Assembly: GCA_030272585.1 (NCBI GenBank)
Contig: BSYQ01000013.1
Location: 620,001 to 684,000 of the forward strand
Length of the DNA stretch: 64,000 nucleotides
Source: Bryopsis sp. KO-2023
Lineage: Eukaryota; Chlorophyta; Ulvophyceae; Bryopsidales; Bryopsidaceae
Direction: 5' to 3'
This document shows, piece after piece, positions 57,735 to 64,000 of this stretch (positions are counted from its first letter, which is position 1; the number at the start of each line of letters is the position of its first letter). Both the position numbers and the translations under genes were made by a program. Below the pieces are notes generated by a model. It was not told the origin of the DNA. It did no database searches and saw only the letters and a program-made list of their open reading frames with translations.

Positions 57735-59600
57735 GTTTTCCCAACAAACCAATTCGCTTCGACAAGCAAAACGAGGGTCGATGATGAAAGATATACTGGA
57801 AGTTGGGGGAAGTTAGACCATTGATAGAAACTGCGACCAAGGCGTGCTCAATCGGGCTTGACCTGACGCTCAATGGTTTTTCTTTTGGTTGGTTCTCAAA
57901 AATGCAGTCGACTTACCTGTGAAAATTTTCGAAAAAGCTATGCAAGAATCCCCTTCAGAACTCAATGCACCTGAAGAAAAAACTCTCTGTTTGAAACTCA
58001 TGGTGGGAAACAGTGCATTGCAAAAGAGAAACTTCATTGTCTTGTTGAGTTTCTTTTTGGATTGCCTTGGCAGTGGTGAGAATTTCCAGTGTTTTCATGC
58101 CTATGGTTTCAAAGGTTTTGCATGTGTACCCGCATTTGAAAAAAGAAAAGAAGTGCTCCTCCATCTTTTGAAGCGCCCTCCATATTTCTTCAAATCCTTT
58201 GGTCTGGCATATTTGCTAGCTGAATGTTCTGGTTTTGGGATTTCATTCAAATATTTGCTCAGTAAGGGACTTGTTCATTCAGCCCCTCTACTGCTTCATA
58301 TTTCTTCAACAGGGATCTTTTTTCCCCTTCGTTTTTTCTGAATCGTTTGCAAGAAGGTAACTCCATCTTAAAATCATTGTAGAAAATCCCTTTGTTTTTG
58401 ACTGGTAAGCAAAGAGTTGGCCTTGTTCTTTGGATGAATGTCAGACTGGAAAATCTACTGTTGAGCTGCTGTCTCCTAGTTTTGCCAACACCACTGAAGG
58501 ACAACAGTATCGATATATGTCGATAAATCGAAGCCAATTTGAGAGACTTGCAACTCACTCAAATCTCTCAAGGAAAAAAAAACAATGCCTCAAGATAGCA
58601 GAGTCTGATTTACTACCACAGTTTCACCAAGTGGTGAACTCTTTTCTTGAAAAAGCTAGCTTAGGCCTGATTTCGTTATGGTAACCCAAGAAAGGAAGCT
58701 CCATATTATGGAATTCTCATGTTTGACTGCTGTTCTTTTTTTCACCCTGGTTAAGTTTCACTCCATGCTTTCCTCTGGCAACGGTTGTTATATTGTTGCT
58801 TTTGAAACCACCACTATAAAAATATATAATTTTTTTCTATTTAAGGGGCCCCCCCCCCTTTAAAAAAATAACAAATCTACAGATTTATTTGGGACTCTAG
58901 GATTTTGAAAGCGAAACCTGCTGTATTCCTGGCAGGTTAGCTCGTATGCTCTCCTTAACCCATGCAAAAATCCTGCCAATAATAATTGTGTGGTTAGTTT
59001 GGAGAGAAGCATTTTTCCAGTGTGCTTCATAAACTTTTTTTCTTACTGATCAGGACTTTTTGCCTCTGGAGAACCAAACCAACAAATCTATCAAGAAAAA
59101 AATTCAAAAAATTTTTGAAAAAGAGAACGTAACAAAAGCCCCCATCAGCAAGCTGAATTCTTATTTTCCGGAACTGTACTTGTTGCTGATAGTTCGAATG
59201 AGGAACTGTTCTTCAACCATTCATTCAAGTTTTTTACTCACAGTTACAAATGAATAGAAAATAAAGAAACTGGTTTATCTATGTTCATTTTTCTTATAAT
59301 TCTATGGTTCAGTGGGTTCCCTTTTCCTTGTCCTCCTATCATCTCTGAAAGACTCAGTGGTGTCGCCCAAAACTGTCCTTTTGATTCTTTTGGTCTAAAA
59401 ACAATTAGGCTTTGTCTGGGGTGACCCCATCTCACTATGGGAGATTCACTATTAACGTTGTAATTTGAATTTCGCGCCGACGGGATCGAAACGTGAAACA
59501 CGTCGAAAAATGCCGGAACACACACAAAGACGTGCGGAAACACCTAGGTTCGACCCCTAGGCGTCTTCCGCCAAGATACAACTGCTTTCGACGCGTTTCG
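57735..59600. other. upstream region of the disordered-protein gene, unassigned
   Basis: About 1.9 kb hold AT-rich, mixed-frame sequence. A plus-strand frame at 57889-58341 (150 codons) lacks domain similarity and splice context and is not called. Confidence 0.4.
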
Positions 59601-59699
59601 CAAGTGACGGCCTTTTGGCCTGATCAGCCGACAACGCAGACATCCACATCAACAACGTAGTTTTGAAAGAAACACAAAATACATCACATATATCTTGAA

Positions 59700-60225
59700 A
59701 AAGTATTCGGGGCTCGCCACCGTCGACTAATACGTCGTTAAAAAGCAGTTTCAGGTGTCAGAAAGGGCGCCCTGGAAACAACGTTGTTAAACTACAACGT
59801 GCAGTTGGTCATATACACGGTTGCTTTTCCAGACGTCAACTTCGGGTTCATCTGGAAATATCGTTGCAACTGTGTTGTGGTTGGACTGTTCTTGTACATG
59901 GTTGTCATTCTGGATATCATGTGTGGGAATTGTCGTTTCGATCACAGCATGGTTCAGGCAGATTTATGCATGGTTGTTTTTCTGGATATTAAAACAAATG
60001 TGGAGTACCCATTGTGTTTGCAACGCTCGTCCAACCATTACATGGTTGGCAGTGCCATTCCTCAAATACACAACGTGGACCAAGACCTTTACAACGTTCA
60101 CATTCCATTGTACATGCAACAGCGTGAATTCCCCCTTTCATCCACCATCCTCATCATTTTTGTCGGAACCGTCTCCAACAAAACCGGGTAATTTTTTTCA
60201 CCAACGCCCACGATCTTAAACACGT
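59700..60225. repeat. word-rich segment (CAACG / ATGGTTG)
   Basis: Dense recurrence of the short words CAACGT, ACAACG, CATGGTTG and CTGGATATC, in both orientations, between 59640 and 60150. No tandem unit is evident, and no coding function is claimed. Confidence 0.35.
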
Positions 60226-60239
60226 TGTTCAAGTCCACC

Positions 60240-60657
60240 GGACCTTTTGTCTTGTTTTTTTTCTGGCTGTTTTGGGGGGCAACTGAGTTTGGGGATGATG
60301 GGTGTGGACTTTGATTTGTCTTGTTGTTTTTTTTTCTGGCTGTTTTGGGGGGCAACTGAGCTGGGGGATGATGGGTGTGGACTTTGATTTGTGCTTTTTT
60401 TTTTTTCTGGCTGTTTTGGGGGGCAACTGAGTTTGGGGATGATGGGTGTGGACTTTGATTTGTCTTGTTTTTTTTTTCTGGCTGTTTTGGGGGACAACTG
60501 AGCTTGGGGATAATGGGTGTGGACTTTGATTTGTCTTGTTGTTTTTTTTCTGGCTGTTTTGGGGGGCAACTGAGCTGGGGGATGATGGGTGTGGACTTTG
60601 ATTTGTCTTGTTTTTTTTTTTCTGGCTGTTTTGGGGGGCAACTGAGCTGGGGGATTT
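60240..60657. repeat. minisatellite, six copies of a ~72-bp unit
   Basis: Six direct copies of a unit with GGCTGTTTTGGGG, GCAACTGAGCT and GATGATGGGTGTGG followed by a variable T-run (about 8-10). Unit lengths vary between about 70 and 75 bp because of the T-run. On the minus strand two frames stay open over the array, encoding cyclic Lys/Pro/Ser peptides such as QLPPKTARKKK. Confidence 0.9.
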
Positions 60658-60699
60658 GTAATTAACGTTGCAGAGTGGTCTGTCGTCGCTGTAAACGAC

Positions 60700-60864
60700 A
60701 TCAGGGATGTTCAGCAATTCAACGATAGCACTATTTCGATGTTATTACTAATCGAAATAGCGTCGTTGGGGCGAGTCGTGGGCGAAAACGATAGCAAAAC
60801 ACGCTATTTCGCTTAGTAATAACGTCGAAATAGTGCTATCGTCGAATTGCTGAACATCCCTGAT
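60700..60864. repeat. 165-bp hairpin element
   Basis: A near-perfect inverted repeat with arms of about 62 bp. The left arm starts ATCAGGGATGTTCAGCAATT and the right arm ends AATTGCTGAACATCCCTGAT. The loop of about 40 bp contains CGTTGGGGCGAGTCGTGGGC. The CAGGGATGTTCA end resembles hAT-type termini, so a MITE is likely, but no matching 8-bp duplication is visible. Confidence 0.7.
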
Positions 60865-61059
60865 AGGGATCGTTGCAAATGAACCACTCAACCATGTGAA
60901 AACTTAGTGTCTCCAGAATTAGGTAAACGGAGTGACATCGTCGAATCGACATTGTAAGAACAATTTTAATCTTTCGTTTAATTTTGTTATATGTTTTTTT
61001 TTTCAGTACACCAGTTCTGTTCTCGAACTCCCCTCTGAATAGGCAAGAAACCACTAGGA

Positions 61060-61350
61060 AAAAAGACCCACTTTCACACTCGCCTACACTCGCCTACACT
61101 CGTTCCAAACTCGCTGACCCAATGAACACCGCTCCACACTCGTGGACACCATGGACAATTTCCAGCATTTGATGTAACTTTCATCCACACTCGTGCACAC
61201 TCGTGCACACTCGGCGCACACCACTGAAACCATCAACACTCAGCAACACCTGATGTAACTTTCATCCACACTCGTGCACACTCAGTGCACACTCGTGGAC
61301 ACCATCGACACTCAACAACACCTGATGTAACTTTCATCCACACTCGTGGA
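61060..61350. repeat. ACACTCG word repeat, three ~70-bp units
   Basis: Three direct copies of a block beginning TGATGTAACTTTCATCCACA followed by CTCGTGCACACTC variants (at about 61171, 61251 and 61324). They are embedded in further copies of CACACTCG and GTGGACACC. No coding frame of interest is present. Confidence 0.75.
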
Positions 61351-61559
61351 CACTCCGATGTTAATGTTGGGCTGCGTCGAGACGTCGATCCACCAAGTAA
61401 CATCGGGGTTAAACTCCATCACATTATGCCTCGTCTGATTGTTGTTGATAGAAGGGAGGGACGCGAGCTTTCAGGTTGAACGGAGAGGACAGAGAACAAG
61501 CCGTCGTGACCTTGGTTGCGCTTAGACCACGAGAAAGAAGTGGCCTCCGAGACTAAGAG

Positions 61560-62984
61560 TTTGTCTCGAACCCAGCACACCGCAAAGTCACTTTCGTTTC
61601 CGCGGGTTTGCCTGCGGCCAACAACGTCGCGAAGAGATCTCGCTCCAGCTCTGTCAACTTAACTTCCCGCGACGCAGGAGAAATTGTGCAGGATTTTCCG
61701 CGCGTCAAAGTGGGAAGATCTGTGGTGTCGGCTACGAAATTCGGAAGGAGCCCATCCCTTGGTGAGTGTTTGTTGCTTTTTTCTGTTACAGAATTAAATA
61801 TTTCGTTGGTTTTTTAGGCCTTCGCCTTGGCCGTCCAGGCAGAAACACCCCACAAAGGGAAAACCCCACTCCCAGGAGCACAGCATCAATCGATACTGGG
61901 ACTGCCAGCAGTCCACCAACCTCAAGGTAACATATATACATATATAACGCCCCCGGTCATACGTTTTCAAGTGGTTGTGAGTCTGTATTATTGCCCAGCT
62001 TTCCCTGAGTGGCAGTGGATCCATTGTTGGTCACTTCCAACTGCTGTGAATTTTCTTTCTTTCGTGGTATTTGCCATGTATGTTGGTGTGTAGATTGGAA
62101 ATTATTCCTTTGTTGTGGGAACATTGAAACCATGCACATTCTCATCCAATTGAAAAACCCACCGCGAAATTCTTGCAGTTCTTTCTTTCGAAAAATGGCA
62201 TGGCTTTGAGATGTTTATTCCTGGTAGGCAATCGACCTGGAGTTCCCGCTCGCAGGCTGAGGAGCGGGAGACCGTCAATTTGGTCTCTACTGATGACTAC
62301 TACAATGCAGTCGCCGAAAAGGTATTTTTTTTTAATATGGAAAATGCTCAAGCTGACCTGATCGGCACCCCAGCTCACCATGTTTTTGCCTCAATCTTGT
62401 ATCCAGAAGCTTAAGTATTTTCACTATTATTTCTTTTAGCTATTTCTTTTATTTATTATATTTCTTTCTTTATTCAATAATGAACTCATTTGTTTATTTT
62501 ATTTTTATCTCTCTTTCTTTTTTTATTCATTATTCATTATTTTATTTTATTTTATTTTGAACACCAAGCGTTTGTGGCATGGATATCTAGGTGATCGAGT
62601 TGGGTCGAATTCCAGGCATGCTGTCAGCAATCGAAAAAGTTCGATTGAGTGCAAGGGCGCACCAGGGTTTCAGAAAAGCCAGGGAGGAGCAATGGCTTCA
62701 ATTCTATCAGTACTCTGCGGACTTGGGCGATGTGTGGTACAAACCGCCATCGATCAGTTTTTCAATTATGGAGCTTACGGTGTGCCAAGGGACCATCAGC
62801 AAGCTCTGCATTATTTCAAGTGGGTACAGAAAGCGTTCAGGCATTTCAACAAGGCCAGTATCCTGGAATTTACTCCACTCCTGATCTGCAACTCCCGAAG
62901 TACGAGCAGGTTGCGATTGGATGCCAAAAATAGTCTTCAGCGAATGGTTTTGAACGAGCAAATAAACGAATAAATGTACGACCT
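61560..62984 (+). pseudogene. SEL1L/HRD3-like gene with a frameshift
   Basis: Exons join in phase at about 61590-61761, 61818-61926, 62228-62321 and 62591 onwards. The last exon shows Sel1-repeat character like that of SEL1L/HRD3, the adaptor of the ER-associated degradation ligase HRD1 (SAIEKVRLSARAHQGFRKAR, QWLQFYQYSADLGDVW, then TAIDQFFNYGAYGVPRDHQQ). The two Sel1 halves lie in different frames. One base appears to be missing at about 62738 (after the GTGTGG), so the last exon is broken. A normal SEL1L is far longer, and there is no N-terminal signal exon that I can place. It could be a decayed copy or an assembly indel. The first exons are Ser/Arg-rich and not recognised. Confidence 0.45.
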
Positions 62985-63600
62985 TTCAACCATGTGGATA
63001 GGGAACTAATGATGTTTTTTTTCTGTCAATATTTGTGGAGTTATTTTCTGGAAGCTGATGGGTGATGTGTGTGTCCAGTTTGTCTTGAAAAATGGAATGC
63101 ACAAAGAAGTGCCGACGGTGCGAGGGAAATAAATCATGGAGGGTGGTGGACATATGGAACCCAATGAGCTCTATGTGTACAGACTGCATCGCAGAGGTTT
63201 TGGCTGTCCCTGCATCTGTTCTCTCTGATGGGAAGAGCAGGGCTGAGGAAAGTGAGGAGGTGGAAGAAGAGACTTGAGCAATCCTTATTGCGGGTTGCCT
63301 TTGAAGGCCATTTAGGTGTTATTCATTCGAATATGCGACTCGTAAGAGATTCTTGGGGATGGGAAGAGTTTTTGCAGATGGTGCACAGCTTTTTGAGAGA
63401 GTGTTCAGGGTGATGATGGAGAATTGGGGAAGTGAGTTTTGGGTGGGATGGGACTAGGAGAGTGATTGCAGCAGGGGATGATGGGAGGAAGAGGGATTGT
63501 AGTAACTCTTATGTAATGATTGTATATTTCACTATGTGTGCATGGTTTTTAAATGGAATCTCTCATGCGTTATTGTCGTGTAATTGGGATCTACACGTCG
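62985..63600. other. 3' region without a supported gene
   Basis: A 61-codon plus frame at 63092-63277 has a CxxxCxxC pattern (MECTKKCRRCEGN) and an acidic tail, but no splice or family evidence. It is mentioned only as a possibility. Confidence 0.3.
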
Positions 63601-63640
63601 CAGCCACATCAATGTCAACTCGAGTGTGCATTCGATGCAC

Positions 63641-63743
63641 ACCAGTGTCACACCAAGTGTACATTCGAGTGCACACTAGTGTCGCTGTCGGTCAACACTG
63701 GTGTGCACTCGAATGTACACTTGGTGTGACACTAGTGTGCACC
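63641..63743. repeat. hairpin built from ACACTCG words
   Basis: An inverted repeat with arms of about 44 bp (left starts ACACCAGTGTCACACCAAGT, right ends ACTTGGTGTGACACTAGTGT), two mismatches and a loop of about 12 bp. Flanking copies of CGAGTGTACA and CGAGTGTAGA continue to about 63800. Confidence 0.75.
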
Positions 63744-64000
63744 CGAGTGTAGATCGGACTTGGTGTACACTCGTTGACATCGAGTGTACACTCGCTGGTT
63801 TTTTCCTAGTGAACAGGGCTGCTGGTTGGGTTTTTTTGTGGGGTGAGGTTTTTGGATTTTTTCTTTCAAGGTCAGGTCTGGTGCTTGTGAAATTACGATG
63901 GACTGTAGGCTGGAAAAACGGGGTTGGTAATGGATAGGAAATGGACCGTGGAAAATCATAAAGGCAACAGGAAGTCGTCCTCAAGAACGCCAACCCCCGA

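Noticed and set aside
59545..59575. tRNA T-arm-like sequence (CCTAGG TTCGACC CCTAGG)
   Set aside because: There is no matching A box or acceptor stem within tRNA distance.
60216..60717. Two overlapping 160-codon minus frames
   Set aside because: They are produced by the minisatellite. No evidence favours either as a gene, so the array is annotated as a repeat.

Overview
The window comes from an intron-rich nuclear genome of a flagellated, photosynthetic eukaryote, most likely of the green lineage and perhaps a streptophyte alga. The evidence is the gene content: a membrane-anchored plastid rubredoxin (RBD1) whose N-terminus looks like a simple transit peptide with no signal peptide, a CPP1/CDF1-type J-like plastid membrane protein, a NUDX23-like Nudix hydrolase, a DUF579 polysaccharide O-methyltransferase, an AHP-like HPt protein, a plant-type UBC8 E2, and the ciliary transition-zone protein B9D2. 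Nearly all genes were built from several short exons joined at GT-AG boundaries in matching phase, and most exon joins were checked codon by codon. The genus is not identifiable from the sequence alone.

Layout. At 1-731 lies the 3' end of a plus-strand gene. At 1743-7051 are two minus-strand plastid-type genes, NUDX23-like and RBD1; RBD1 shares a 237-bp divergent promoter with B9D2 (7289-9069, plus). At 11512-15858 are an F-box/LRR gene and a small membrane-protein gene, both minus and possibly one transcription unit. At 17881-20185 is a SNAP-25-family SNARE (plus). At 21287-28139 is a complete LTR retrotransposon with identical 171-bp LTRs; its single polyprotein frame is split by a 1.08-kb foldback element. 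At 28283-28855 is an unrecognised minus gene, then UBC8 (28935-30161), an unrecognised minus gene (about 32100-32917), the DUF579 gene (33027-35784), and a pseudo-HPt (38919-39410, minus).

The right half holds a minus-strand voltage-gated K+ channel (40369-43556), directly preceded by, and possibly fused to, a single-pass ectodomain protein (43652-46545). Next come TFIIA-gamma (47361-48544, minus) and CPP1 (48935-51694, plus), which share a divergent promoter. Then a pogo-like element carries only a CENP-B-type DNA-binding ORF. A 570-codon disordered-protein gene (54427-57734, minus) has its first exon split by a non-LTR retroelement fragment that carries an intact dUTPase ORF. The last 5 kb hold a minisatellite, several hairpin or word-repeat elements and a SEL1-like gene with a frameshift.

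The plastid genes (photosystem assembly, chlorophyll-synthesis chaperoning, plastid nucleotide-cofactor turnover) fit a phototroph, and B9D2 fits a ciliated cell. There is no operon-like logic, but two head-to-head gene pairs probably share promoters. The most unusual material is the nested mobile elements and the possible ectodomain-channel fusion.
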